Numbered from the stretch's first letter, positions 39,581 through 48,930 are shown. The stretch is DNA of 64,000 bases from Stutzerimonas stutzeri (GCF_000219605.1 NC_015740.1:4278001-4342000), one strand, 5' to 3'. Translations and numbers: made by a program. Notes: generated by a model not told the origin, from the sequence alone.

Positions 39581-42500
39581 TCTTCCTGCTCCTCATCGGC
39601 CAGGGCATCCAGGGCTGGGCCGATCAGCTGTTCGGCCAGGGTTTCGAAACGCTCGTCCAGCGGCTCGCGGTCGCGGAAGGCCAAGGCGTTCCAGGGGTCT
39701 TCGGCTTCGGCGGGGATGGGGCTGAACTCGGCGCCGAGCCAGGCTTCGCGGGCGCGCTTGCGGGCGCAGTCCAGCGGCTCGCTGCCGCGGCTCGGCTTGC
39801 GGTAGCCGCGGGCAAAGGCCTGGCTGCTGCGCGGCAACAGCGGCAGTGGCTCGCGGATCGCGCTGCGGTAGGCCACCAGCCAGGGCTCCAGCAGCTCGGC
39901 GGCGTTGGCCAGCGGCCCCAGCTGCCAGTCACCGGCCGGCGAAAGCATCAGGCTGTGGCGCTCGATGCCGGGCGTGGCGCACAGGTTGAGCAGCAGGTGG
40001 CGCAGCCAGAACGGCGGCAGGTCCCATTCGCCGAGGCGGCCGAGCTTCCAGCCGAACAGCCCGCCCGGCGTCACGCCATCGAGCCAGCCATGCACACGCA
40101 CGCCGGCCAGGGTGATATCCACCGGCAGCGGCTCGGGCACGGCGTCCGGGCGCAGTTCGAACAGCCGCGGTGCAAAGGCACGCACCGGGCCGCGCAGTTT
40201 GCCCCACAGCGCCTGGCCCAGCTCGCCGGTGGGCAGCCAGCCCGCCGCGCAGGCCATGCGCCGCTCCTCCTCGTCGCTCCAGCCCTGCTCCATCGCTTGC
40301 AGCGACAGGCGGCGCAGGCCGTTCCAGGCCGGCATTTCCAGGTCGAACGGTTCGTCGCTGGCAAGCGATTCCTGATCATCGGCCAGGCGCAGACCGAGGC
40401 GCTGTTCGAGCAGGAAGCGCGCCGGGTGGCGGAAGCACTGCAGCAGCTGCGACGGCTCGATGGTCAGCCAGGCCTCATCGGGTTCGGCGAGCAGGCTGGC
40501 GAAGGGTTGCGCCTGCGCCTGTGGTGGCTCGGCCAGGCGCTGGGCGGCGCGGAACCAGGGCAGCGAATAGCCGGCACAGGGCGCTTCGCCGAAATTACGC
40601 GGCGAGAACGGCTGCAACGGATGCGCGATGAGGATCGTCTGGCTGACCGGCCGCGCCCCGTCGGCCAGCACGGCGGTCATGTCCACCGCCTCCAGTACCT
40701 CGCTGAGCAGTACCGAGGGCGGCAGCACGGCGTTGTCGCGCGGGTCGCGGCCGACATAGGACAGGTACAGCGCCTGGCGCGCCGAGAGCAGCGTCTCCAG
40801 CAGCAGGTAGCGGTCGTCGAGGCGCCGCGCCCGGTCGCCACGGCGCGGATGCCGGCCGATCAAATCGAAGCCCGACGGCGGCGTGCGCCGCGGGAAGGCG
40901 CCATCGTCCAGGCCGAGCAGACAGACCACGCGGAACGGCAGGCTGCGCATCGGCACCATGGTGCAGAAGGTCACCGCGCCGGTGAGGAAGCCCGAGGCGC
41001 CGCCGCCCTGCTGCAACGCGGCGCTGAGCTGCTGATGCACCAGTTCCAGCTCGATGGGCCGGGTGAGGTCGGCGGCCTGGGCCTGATCGCGCAGGGCGGC
41101 GCAGGCCTGGGAGAGCAGCAACAGCGTCTCGCCGGCCTCGCGCTCGTCGAACAGCGTATCGATCAGCACTTGCAGGTCATCCGCCCACTCGGCCAGCGGG
41201 CGCGGCCGAGCCAGTTGATCGGCCAGGCTGCCGAGCCGCTCGACGAAGCCCACCAATCGCCCGAGCAACTGCCCGCGCGCGCCTTCCAGCGCGTCCAGCG
41301 GCCAGTGCTCGCCAAGCAAGGGCGCGCGGTCGCCGGCCAGCTGCGGCGGTGCAGCGAAGCCCAGCAGCAGGCGGTCCAGCCCCTGGCGCCAGGTAAAGGC
41401 TGATTCGGCCGGCAGCCCCAGCCGTGCGCGCTGCTCGCCATCGCGGCCCCAGCGCACGCCGGCCTCGCGCAGCCAGTCACGCAGCAGCGGCAGGTCTTCG
41501 CTCTCGATGCCGGCGCGGCGGGCGATGGCCGGCTGTTCCAGCCAGGCGAGGATTTCCTCGGCGGCGAAACGGCTCTGCGCCAGCAACAGCAGTTCAAGGA
41601 AGGCCTCGATCAACGGCACCTCGGCGCGCAGGCTGCGGTCGGCGAGGCTGTAGGGAATCCGCGGGCTGCCCTCGCGCGGGGCGAACACCGCCTCGATGAA
41701 GGGCGCATAACGTTCGATGTCGGGGGTCAGCACTACCACCTGGTCCGGCGTCAGCGCCGGGTCGGCGGCGAAGCGCGCCAGCAGCTGGTCATGGAGGATT
41801 TCCACCTCGCGCAGCGGCGAGTGGGCGATATGCACCTCCAGTGAACGGTCGTTCTCGGCCAGGGTGATCCGCTCATCGGGCAGGCGGGTGCGCAGGCGCA
41901 GGATGTCGTTCTGCAAGGCATGCAGCAGGCTGTCGTCGTGCAGGTCCTCGTCTTCGGAATACAGGCCGAATTCCTGACTGCCTTCGCTGGCGGTCAGGCT
42001 GAACAGCGAGTCGAAAAAGTCGCGGCCCTGCTTGCCGAGACTCGCCAGCAGCGGATGGCCCACGTCCAGATACCAGTCATCCGCGCCGGACGGCTGGGGA
42101 GCTACTGCGCTCGAGGAGGCTTCGTTAAAACCCAACTCGGGATGCTCATGTACGGCCTGTACACTCCGCTCCCTCGCCGGGTTTTGCCTTGCCTGCTCTT
42201 CGCTCGCGACGCTCCCCAGCCGTCCGGAAGAAGGAAGCTGCCGTGCCAGCTCGCGGATATCGCGAATCTCGCCCCACGCCTCGCGGCTCGGGTTGAGCGC
42301 GCAGACCACTACGTCGATATGCCGTGCCAGGCCGTCGAGCACGCGCAGATGGTGCGGCGGCAGGCTGCTGATGCCGAACACCAGCAGGCGCTCGGGGAGG
42401 TCCGGCAACGGCTCGTCGCGATAGAGGCGCTGCAGCAGGTCGCCGAGCAGGCGCGCGCGGTGCGGGTGGCCGTCCTTGGTCAGTTCGCGCCAGAGCAGCG

Positions 42501-42987
42501 CCTGCCAGGCTTCGTCGGGACCGAGGTCGAGGGTTTCTCCACGCTCCCAGGCCGCCAGCCAGTCGTCGCGATAGAGCAGGTACTGGTCGAAGACGTCGGC
42601 GATCTTCGCCGCCAATGACAGCCGCCGGCGCTCGTCGCCGCCATCGAGGTACTGCGCCAGACGCGGCGCCAGCTCGAGATTGGCCGGCTCGCACAGCCAG
42701 CCGTAGAGGCGCCAGGTCAGGGTGGTCGGGGAGAACGCCGACTGCTCGGGCAGGCTGCCCAGCACCGTGCGGCTCAGGTCCCAGACGAACGCCGCCGGCA
42801 GCTGCAGCTCGAGCTGCATGGCGATGCCCTGCCGGCGCGCCAGCTCCAGGGTCAGCCAGCGGCCCATGCCCTGGCTCGGCACCACCACCCGCGCCGGCGC
42901 GAAGGGGTCGGCCAGCGGCTGGGCGAGCAGCGTAGTGGCCAGTTCGCCGAGGGTTTCGAGATCAGGGGCGTGGTAGAGGCTGAGCAT
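39577..42987 (-). CDS. recC: Exodeoxyribonuclease V gamma subunit RecC (with in-frame insertion)
   Basis: 1136 aa Chi-recognition subunit that holds RecB and RecD. It starts MLSLYHAPDLETLGELATTLL and keeps typical blocks: VVPSQGMGRWL, GISSLPPHHLRVLDGLA, DVGHPLLASLGKQGRDF, VVVLTPDIERYAPFIEAVF, CLLGLDDGAFPR. Residues about 254-301, between RELARQLPS and the GADDWYLDVG block, are encoded by a palindromic repeat and are not expected in RecC. The frame is kept, so the protein may work if this loop tolerates the insert. No strong ribosome site is seen. Confidence 0.93.
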   Translation of the reverse strand: MLSLYHAPDLETLGELATTLLAQPLADPFAPARVVVPSQGMGRWLTLELARRQGIAMQLELQLPAAFVWDLSRTVLGSLPEQSAFSPTTLTWRLYGWLCEPANLELAPRLAQYLDGGDERRRLSLAAKIADVFDQYLLYRDDWLAAWERGETLDLGPDEAWQALLWRELTKDGHPHRARLLGDLLQRLYRDEPLPDLPERLLVFGISSLPPHHLRVLDGLARHIDVVVCALNPSREAWGEIRDIRELARQLPSSGRLGSVASEEQARQNPARERSVQAVHEHPELGFNEASSSAVAPQPSGADDWYLDVGHPLLASLGKQGRDFFDSLFSLTASEGSQEFGLYSEDEDLHDDSLLHALQNDILRLRTRLPDERITLAENDRSLEVHIAHSPLREVEILHDQLLARFAADPALTPDQVVVLTPDIERYAPFIEAVFAPREGSPRIPYSLADRSLRAEVPLIEAFLELLLLAQSRFAAEEILAWLEQPAIARRAGIESEDLPLLRDWLREAGVRWGRDGEQRARLGLPAESAFTWRQGLDRLLLGFAAPPQLAGDRAPLLGEHWPLDALEGARGQLLGRLVGFVERLGSLADQLARPRPLAEWADDLQVLIDTLFDEREAGETLLLLSQACAALRDQAQAADLTRPIELELVHQQLSAALQQGGGASGFLTGAVTFCTMVPMRSLPFRVVCLLGLDDGAFPRRTPPSGFDLIGRHPRRGDRARRLDDRYLLLETLLSARQALYLSYVGRDPRDNAVLPPSVLLSEVLEAVDMTAVLADGARPVSQTILIAHPLQPFSPRNFGEAPCAGYSLPWFRAAQRLAEPPQAQAQPFASLLAEPDEAWLTIEPSQLLQCFRHPARFLLEQRLGLRLADDQESLASDEPFDLEMPAWNGLRRLSLQAMEQGWSDEEERRMACAAGWLPTGELGQALWGKLRGPVRAFAPRLFELRPDAVPEPLPVDITLAGVRVHGWLDGVTPGGLFGWKLGRLGEWDLPPFWLRHLLLNLCATPGIERHSLMLSPAGDWQLGPLANAAELLEPWLVAYRSAIREPLPLLPRSSQAFARGYRKPSRGSEPLDCARKRAREAWLGAEFSPIPAEAEDPWNALAFRDREPLDERFETLAEQLIGPALDALADEEQEE
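42086..42227. repeat. 142-bp palindromic element inserted in frame in recC
   Basis: The ends are a perfect 17-bp inverted repeat: CCGGACGGCTGGGGAGC (42086-42102) and its complement at 42211-42227. Between them is a core (CGTTAAAAC, TCGGGATGCTCAT, TACACTCCGCTCCCTCGCC, GTTTTGCCTTGCCTG, CGCTCGCGA) that matches the element at 60054-60198 almost throughout. The core itself is an imperfect palindrome. It contributes about 46-48 codons to recC with no stop in that frame. No transposase is encoded; it looks like a MITE-like mobile palindrome. Confidence 0.85.
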
Positions 42988-43213
42988 GGGCGCACCGCGT
43001 GAACAGAAGTCGCTAGGTTACAGGCCGCTCCGCAGGGGAGCGAGCCGGCGATTTCAGCTTGCGCCCGCCATGCGACAACTCGTGTCGCCGTACATCTCCT
43101 CCTTTCGCCCTGCCCTTTTGCTTCTCTCGACCAATATCAATTGCGCCGCGGCTGCCTAGCATGGGGATACGGGGCGGCCGCTTAGTCGCCCGCCATCAGG
43201 TCAGGAGTCGTTC

Positions 43214-44110
43214 ATGAACCGGAACCGCAAGAAGCTGCTCGCCCTCTCTCTATCTGCCACGCTGGGCGCCGTGCCGCTGCTGCTGCACGCACAGGAACCG
43301 GCCCAGCAGCCGACGCTGGGCTCGGTGGAGCGCAGCCACGCCAGCCAGGCTCGCGCCCTGCTCGACCAGGCCGTGCTGACCTTCCAGGCCAAGGGCCCGG
43401 AACAGGCGATGGCCGCCTTCAACGACCGCAACGGTGAGTTCGTCCGCGGCCAGTACTACATCTTCGTGCTCGGCGAGGACGGCACCATGCAGGCCAGCAG
43501 CGGCCCGTCGGCCAGCCTGGTGGGGCTGAACGTCGGCGAGCTGAAGGACGCGTCCGGCAAGCCGTTCATGCGCGAGCTGCTGGACAAGTCGGCCAGGCAG
43601 GAAAGCGGCGAAGTCGAGTACAAATGGCTCAACCCCGCCGACAACAAGATCGAGAACAAGATCAGCCAGTTCCGCAAGGTCGGCGACCATGTGCTCTGCG
43701 TCGGCTATTACATCCCCCGCGCCACGGCCGAACATGCCAAGGCGCTGCTTGACCGCGCCGTTCGGCAGGTCAAGGACAAGGGCGCCGAGGCAGCCTTCCG
43801 CAGCTTCAACGACCCGCGCGGCGGCTTCGTCTTCCAGGACGAATACGTCTTCGCCATCGGCCTCGACGACGGCCGTTACCGCGCCAGCGGCAGCTCGCCG
43901 AACCTGGTGGGCGTCGATGTGCGCAGCGTCACCGACGCCGCCGGCAAGCCGTTGTTCAAGGACATGATCGAACTGGCACGCAAGCAGGGTTCGGGCACGG
44001 TGGATTACGTCTGGCGCAACCCGGCGACCAATGCGGTCGAGCAGAAGCACACGCTGATCCAGCGGGTCGACGACGTGCTGCTGGGCGTGGGCTACTACAC
44101 CCGCCCCTGA
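43214..44110 (+). CDS. Exported protein of two tandem Cache domains
   Basis: 298 aa with signal peptide MNRNRKKLLALSLSATLGA and probable cleavage at LLHAQE. Two homologous halves follow, about residues 36-170 and 172-298. Each runs ALLD(Q/R)AV... then FND..G.FV...YYIFVLG or EYVFAIG, then a DASGKPF or DAAGKPL segment and W(L/R)NPA, ending VGYY. These are single-Cache (sCache_2) ligand-binding folds. There is no transmembrane output domain, so this is a free periplasmic sensor or binding protein. AGGAG precedes the ATG. Confidence 0.85.
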   Translation: MNRNRKKLLALSLSATLGAVPLLLHAQEPAQQPTLGSVERSHASQARALLDQAVLTFQAKGPEQAMAAFNDRNGEFVRGQYYIFVLGEDGTMQASSGPSASLVGLNVGELKDASGKPFMRELLDKSARQESGEVEYKWLNPADNKIENKISQFRKVGDHVLCVGYYIPRATAEHAKALLDRAVRQVKDKGAEAAFRSFNDPRGGFVFQDEYVFAIGLDDGRYRASGSSPNLVGVDVRSVTDAAGKPLFKDMIELARKQGSGTVDYVWRNPATNAVEQKHTLIQRVDDVLLGVGYYTRP

Positions 44111-44245
44111 GGGCACTCGCAGGGTTTGTGACGGTTCGGTGAACGGGGCCGACGGGCCAGGGTCAATCGAGTATCCCCGGTGCAGATCTGCGTCTTCATG
44201 ACGCGGCTGTCGTCGTTGCCGCTCGCCGGGGCAGGAGCCCGAACC

Positions 44246-45925
44246 ATGCTGACCCTGTTGCACCTGTTGTCGTCTATCGCCCTGCTGGTCTGGGGTACGC
44301 ATATCGTGCGTACCGGGATCATGCGGGTGTATGGCTCGCACCTGCGGCGCATGCTCGGCCAGAGCATGGGCAACGCGCCGCTGGCCTTCGGCGCCGGCAT
44401 CGGCGTCACCGCGCTGGTGCAGAGCAGCAATGCCACCGCACTGCTGGCCATTTCCTTCGTCGCTCAGGGCCTGATGGGGCTGCCCACGGCACTGGCGATC
44501 ATGCTCGGCGCGGACGTCGGTACCGCGCTGATGGCGCGGGTGCTGACCCTCGACCTTTCCTGGCTGTCGCCGCTGCTGACGCTGGTCGGCGTCAGCCTGT
44601 TCCTCTCGCGCAAGCAGAGCCGCACCGGCCAGATCGGCCGCGTGCTGATCGGCCTCGGCCTGATCATCCTCGCCCTGCAGCTGATCGTGCACGCCGCCGA
44701 GCCGATCACCGAGGCGCGCGGCATGCAGGTGCTGTTCTCCTCCCTGGCCGGCGACACCCTGCTGGCGGTGCTGGTGGGTGCGCTGTTCGCCGTCCTGTCG
44801 TATTCCAGCCTGGCGGCGGTGCTGCTGACCTCGACGCTGGCCGGCGCGGGCCTGATCAGCCTGCCGGTGGCACTCGGCCTGGTGATCGGCGCCAACATCG
44901 GCAGCGGCCTGCTCGCCTGGTTCAACGCCAGCCTGCAGCCGGCCTCGGCGCGGCGGGTGGCGCTGGGCAACCTGCTGTACAAGCTCGCCGGCCTCATCGT
45001 GCTGCCTTTCCTGGTGCCGCTGGTGGCCTGGATGGACACCCTCGGCTACAGCGCGCAGACCCAGGTGATCGGCTTCCACCTGGTCTACAACAGCCTGCGC
45101 TGCCTGCTCCTGCTGCCCACCGTGCACCCCATGAGCCGGTTGTGCGAGCGCCTGCTGCCCGAGCGCCAGCTGGACAACGGCGTGGCGCAGCCGCGGCACC
45201 TCGACCCGACGGCGCTGGACACACCGAGCCTGGCGCTGGCCAATGCAGTGCGCGAGACCCTGCGCATCGGCGACATGGTGGAGCTGATGCTGGCGCGCCT
45301 GCTGGAAGTGCTGCGCGAGGACCGTGCCGAACCGGGCGAGGAAATCCGCCGCCTGGACGACGACGTCGATGCGCTCTACAGCGGGGTCAAGCTCTACCTG
45401 GCGCAGATGCCCCGCGAGGACCTGGCCGAGCAGGAAGGCCGGCGCTGGGCGGAGATCATCGAACTGGCGATCAATCTGGAGCAGGCCGGCGACATCATCG
45501 AACACATGGCGAGCAAGGTGCAGAACCTCAAGACCGCCAAGCGCCGTTCCTTCTCCGACAGCGGGCTGGAGGAACTCGGCCAGCTGCACACCCAGCTCAG
45601 CGCCAACCTGCGGCTGGGCCTGTCGGTGTTCATCTCCGGCGACTCCCACGGTGCGCGCCAGCTTCTGCAGCAGAAGCGCCAGTTCCGCAAACTGGAGCGC
45701 GAGCTGGCCCATTCCCATGTGCATCGGCTGCACCGACAAGTGGTGGAAAGCATCGAGACCAGCGCGGCGCATCTGGAGCTGATTGCCGACATGAAACGGC
45801 TCAATTCGCTGTTCTGCAGCGCCGCCTATCCGGCTCTGGAAGGCCCGGGCAAGCCGCGCACTTCCGGCGACACCAACCGTGAGGTGCTGCCCAGCGAGCC
45901 GCACCTGCCGGGGCGTCCCGCCTAG
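44246..45925 (+). CDS. Na+/phosphate cotransporter family protein with PhoU-like tail
   Basis: 559 aa from the ATG that GGCAGGAG precedes; an upstream in-frame ATG at 44180 lacks such a site. The first Na_Pi_cotrans repeat has TALVQSSNATALL. The matching motif in the second repeat is LSYSSLAAVLL, so the Gln of QSS is replaced by Tyr. The C-terminal ~220 residues form a PhoU-like helical domain. Paralogue of the gene at 3459-5294. The 3' end overlaps the convergent gene by 4 nt. Confidence 0.85.
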   Translation: MLTLLHLLSSIALLVWGTHIVRTGIMRVYGSHLRRMLGQSMGNAPLAFGAGIGVTALVQSSNATALLAISFVAQGLMGLPTALAIMLGADVGTALMARVLTLDLSWLSPLLTLVGVSLFLSRKQSRTGQIGRVLIGLGLIILALQLIVHAAEPITEARGMQVLFSSLAGDTLLAVLVGALFAVLSYSSLAAVLLTSTLAGAGLISLPVALGLVIGANIGSGLLAWFNASLQPASARRVALGNLLYKLAGLIVLPFLVPLVAWMDTLGYSAQTQVIGFHLVYNSLRCLLLLPTVHPMSRLCERLLPERQLDNGVAQPRHLDPTALDTPSLALANAVRETLRIGDMVELMLARLLEVLREDRAEPGEEIRRLDDDVDALYSGVKLYLAQMPREDLAEQEGRRWAEIIELAINLEQAGDIIEHMASKVQNLKTAKRRSFSDSGLEELGQLHTQLSANLRLGLSVFISGDSHGARQLLQQKRQFRKLERELAHSHVHRLHRQVVESIETSAAHLELIADMKRLNSLFCSAAYPALEGPGKPRTSGDTNREVLPSEPHLPGRPA

Positions 45926-46944
45926 CCTGCGCGGCGCTGCCAGAGGCGGAACAACGGCTCGGCGAGAAACATCACCAGAAACAGCCTGAGCACCTGCACC
46001 GCGGTAACCAGCGCCACCGACAGCTGCAAGGCTTCGGCGGTCAGGCACAGCTCGGTGATGCCGCCGGGCATCATGCCGAGCATCAGCGACACCTCGTCCA
46101 GCGCCGTCAGCCAGCCCAGGGCACCGCCCAGCGCAGCGGCGACCAGCATGGCCAGCAGGGTGAACAGCAGGATGCGCAACAGGAAGGCCGGCGCACTGCG
46201 GAAGAATGGCCGATCGAAATGACAGGCCAGCGAGCAGCCGATCAGCCACTGGCCGAGCGCGCCGGCCCAGCCCGGCAGGCCGATGTGCAGGTCGAACGCC
46301 ACGCTGGCCAGCGCGCAGACGGTCAGCGGGCCGAGCATCCAGGGGTTGGGCTGGCCAAGGCGCTTCCAGAGCAGCGCCAGCAGGCCACCGGCCGGCAGCA
46401 GCACGGCGAGCCAGGGCCAGCTCACCGGGGCCGCGGGCGGCGCCGCGACGGTCGGCAACCCCCAGGTGAACAGCGCTGGCACGATCAGCACCACCAGCAG
46501 CAGGCGCAGGCTGTGCGCCGCCGCCACGCTGGCCGCCTCGGCCTGGTGCCGGTTGGCCAGCACCACCATCTCGCTGGCGCCACCCGGCATGCTGGCGAAG
46601 AATGCGGTGGCACGGTCGCTGCCGCTGCGCAGCAGGATGAAGATGCCGATCAGCCCCAGCAGCAGGGTGCCGACGGCGCCGGCGAGGATCACGCCGAAGT
46701 GCGCCAGCACCTCGCGCATCACTTCACCGGTGAAATGCAGGCCGATGGCGCTGGCAACGATCCACTGCCCCACCTGCCGGCCGCGCGGCACCTCGCTCAC
46801 CAGCCAGCCGCTGCAGCGCACGGCGATCACCGCCAGCAGCGAGCCGACCATCCACGGCAGCGGCCAGTTGGCCAGGCTCGCCAGCCAGCCGCCGAACGCA
46901 CCGATCAGCGGCGTTGCCCACCAGGCCGGCAGCCGCTGGTGCAT
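45922..46944 (-). CDS. AbrB-family membrane protein (putative ammonia monooxygenase annotation)
   Basis: 340 aa with about ten membrane helices in two AbrB repeats, for example FFASMPGGASEMVVLANRHQAEAASVAAAHSLRLLLVV and the second-repeat counterpart MMPGGITELCLTAEALQLSVALV. Homologues are often labelled ammonia monooxygenase, which is not supported; they are likely transporters (E. coli AbrB). The ATG lies 1 nt after the tctA stop, so it is probably the last gene of the tct operon. Confidence 0.82.
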   Translation of the reverse strand: MHQRLPAWWATPLIGAFGGWLASLANWPLPWMVGSLLAVIAVRCSGWLVSEVPRGRQVGQWIVASAIGLHFTGEVMREVLAHFGVILAGAVGTLLLGLIGIFILLRSGSDRATAFFASMPGGASEMVVLANRHQAEAASVAAAHSLRLLLVVLIVPALFTWGLPTVAAPPAAPVSWPWLAVLLPAGGLLALLWKRLGQPNPWMLGPLTVCALASVAFDLHIGLPGWAGALGQWLIGCSLACHFDRPFFRSAPAFLLRILLFTLLAMLVAAALGGALGWLTALDEVSLMLGMMPGGITELCLTAEALQLSVALVTAVQVLRLFLVMFLAEPLFRLWQRRAG

Positions 46945-46945
46945 A

Positions 46946-48460
46946 TCAGGCCTGTGCCTCGACCGCGTTGCCGCGACGACGCTTGAGGTACCAGCGCAGC
47001 CCCGGCATGGCCAGCATCGCCACGGTCAGCCCCCACAGTGCCAGGGTGATCGGGCTGCCGTAGAGAATGCCCAGCTCACCGTTGGAGATCGACAGTGCGC
47101 GGCGCAGGTTGTCTTCCATCATCTCGCCGAGGACGAAACCGAGGATCAGTGCCGACAGCGGGAAGTCCAGCTTGCGCAGCAGGTAGCCGAACACGCCGAG
47201 GCCGACCATCAGCACCAGGTCGAACACGGTGCTGTGCACCGAATACACGCCGACCATGCTGATCACCGTGATCGTCGGTACCAGAACCCAGTTCGGCACG
47301 CTGAGCATGCGCGAGAACAGGCCGACCAGGGGGATGTTCATGATCAAGAGGATCACGTTGCCGATGAACAGCGAGGCGATCAGACCCCAGACCACGTCCG
47401 GCTGCTGTTCGAACAACAGCGGCCCCGGGGTGATGTTGTACAGCGTCAGTGCGCCGATCATCACCGCGGTGGTGCCCGAACCCGGCACGCCGAGGGTCAG
47501 CATGGGGATCAGCGAACCGCAGGCCGAGGCGTTGTTCGCCGCTTCCGGCGCCGCCAGGCCGCGCAGGTCGCCATCGCCGAAGCGGCCCTTGTCGCCGGCC
47601 ATGCGCTTCTCGCTCATGTAGGTCATGGCGCTGGCGATGGTCGCCCCGGCGCCCGGCAGGGTGCCGATGACGAAGCCGGCCACGGCACTGCGCACCATGG
47701 TCCAGAAGGTCAGGCAGAACTCCTTGAAGTTGAACAGCAGCCGGCCACTGGCCTTGACCGCCTTCTGCCCGCTGTGGGTCTTTTCCAGCATCAGCAGGAT
47801 CTCGCTGACGCTGAAGAAGCCGATCACCACGATGACGAACTGGATGCCGTCGGACAGGCTGACGCTGCCGAAGGTGAAGCGGTAGACGCCGGTGGTCGAG
47901 TCGACACCGACGGTGGCCAGCGCCAGGCCCATCAGCGCGGCCATGAGGGTCTTCACCGGCTTGTCGCCGACCATGCCGCCGAGACAGGCGATGGCGAAGA
48001 TCATCAGCACGAAGTATTCCGCCGGGCCGAAGGCCACCGCCCACTTGGCCAGCAGCGGAGCGAACAGCACCACGCCGCAGGTGGCGATGATGCTGCCGAT
48101 GAACGAGCTCACCGCCGACAGCGACAGGGCGATGCCAGCCTTGCCCTGACGGGCCAGCGGGTAGCCGTCGAGGGTGGTCATCACCGCCGCGGCGTCGCCC
48201 GGCACGTTGAGCAGGATCGCCGAGATACGGCCGCCGTATTCGCAGCCCAGGTACACCGCGGCGAGCAGGATCAGTGCGGTCTCCGGCGGCAGGCCGAGGG
48301 CAAAGGCCAACGGCAGCAGCAACGCCACGCCGTTGATCGGGCCGAGGCCGGGCAGCAGGCCGACGACGGTGCCGACGAAGGCGCCGAACAGCGCCACCAG
48401 CAGGTTGGTCGGCCGGGTGGCGACATCGAAGCCCTGCATCAAGAAATTCAAAGTTTCCAT
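46946..48460 (-). CDS. tctA: Tripartite tricarboxylate transporter large permease TctA
   Basis: 504 aa, about 12 helices. The TctA landmarks are present: GLLPGLGPINGVALLLPL, YLGCEYGGRISAILLNVPGDAAAV, a second GTLPGAGATIASAMTYMSEKR and LTLGVPGSGTTAVMIGAL. It is the main membrane channel of a TctCBA secondary importer driven by an ion gradient, taking up citrate-like acids. It starts 1 nt after tctB ends. Confidence 0.95.
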   Translation of the reverse strand: METLNFLMQGFDVATRPTNLLVALFGAFVGTVVGLLPGLGPINGVALLLPLAFALGLPPETALILLAAVYLGCEYGGRISAILLNVPGDAAAVMTTLDGYPLARQGKAGIALSLSAVSSFIGSIIATCGVVLFAPLLAKWAVAFGPAEYFVLMIFAIACLGGMVGDKPVKTLMAALMGLALATVGVDSTTGVYRFTFGSVSLSDGIQFVIVVIGFFSVSEILLMLEKTHSGQKAVKASGRLLFNFKEFCLTFWTMVRSAVAGFVIGTLPGAGATIASAMTYMSEKRMAGDKGRFGDGDLRGLAAPEAANNASACGSLIPMLTLGVPGSGTTAVMIGALTLYNITPGPLLFEQQPDVVWGLIASLFIGNVILLIMNIPLVGLFSRMLSVPNWVLVPTITVISMVGVYSVHSTVFDLVLMVGLGVFGYLLRKLDFPLSALILGFVLGEMMEDNLRRALSISNGELGILYGSPITLALWGLTVAMLAMPGLRWYLKRRRGNAVEAQA

Positions 48461-48461
48461 A

Positions 48462-48905
48462 TCAGCTCTCCAGCAGACGCAGCAGGCCGAGCGGCAGCGG
48501 TACGTCCAACAGGTAATCGAACAGCCCGTAGAGCAGCACGCCGAGCAGCACGCCGCTGATCACGCTGGGCCACAGGCGACCGTTGAACAGCAGGCCGAGG
48601 GCGAAACCGGCCAGGGCAGTGCTGATGACGAAGCCGAGGATTTCGAACAGCAGGGCGTAGGCCAGCAGCGCCAGCACGCAGAGCACGGCCCGCTGCGCCT
48701 TGGCTCGATCGAACGCTGGCGTCGGCTCGCCATGCGGCTTGAACAGCAGCCACGCCGCACCACAGGCCATCAGGAACAGCAGCAGCAGCGGATAGGCGCG
48801 CGGCCCGACCGGGTCGTAGGCGAAGGGCGCCTCGAAGCCCCAGGCGAGCAGGGCGAGGCCGGCGCAGGCGAGCAGCCACGCCGCGGCGAAGACACGTACG
48901 TACAT
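48462..48905 (-). CDS. tctB: Tripartite tricarboxylate transporter small subunit TctB
   Basis: 147 aa with four helices, the usual size. It opens VFAAAWLLACAGLALLAWGFEAP, followed by YDPVGPRAYPLLLLFLMA, matching the TctB pattern FGPRxFP. It assembles with TctA. Order tctC-tctB-tctA as in P. aeruginosa PA0754-0752 (from memory). Confidence 0.92.
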   Translation of the reverse strand: MYVRVFAAAWLLACAGLALLAWGFEAPFAYDPVGPRAYPLLLLFLMACGAAWLLFKPHGEPTPAFDRAKAQRAVLCVLALLAYALLFEILGFVISTALAGFALGLLFNGRLWPSVISGVLLGVLLYGLFDYLLDVPLPLGLLRLLES

Positions 48906-48930
48906 GACGGGATACCTCAGGATGCGACGG

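Noticed and set aside
34111..42987. A mobile or phage defence island around recBCD
   Set aside because: Apart from the palindrome in recC, gene order, codon use and overlap are those of the normal chromosomal recCBD operon.
45922..46944. Ammonia monooxygenase annotation for the AbrB-family protein
   Set aside because: No copper or diiron ligands; only membrane helices with MPGG repeats typical of AbrB transporters.
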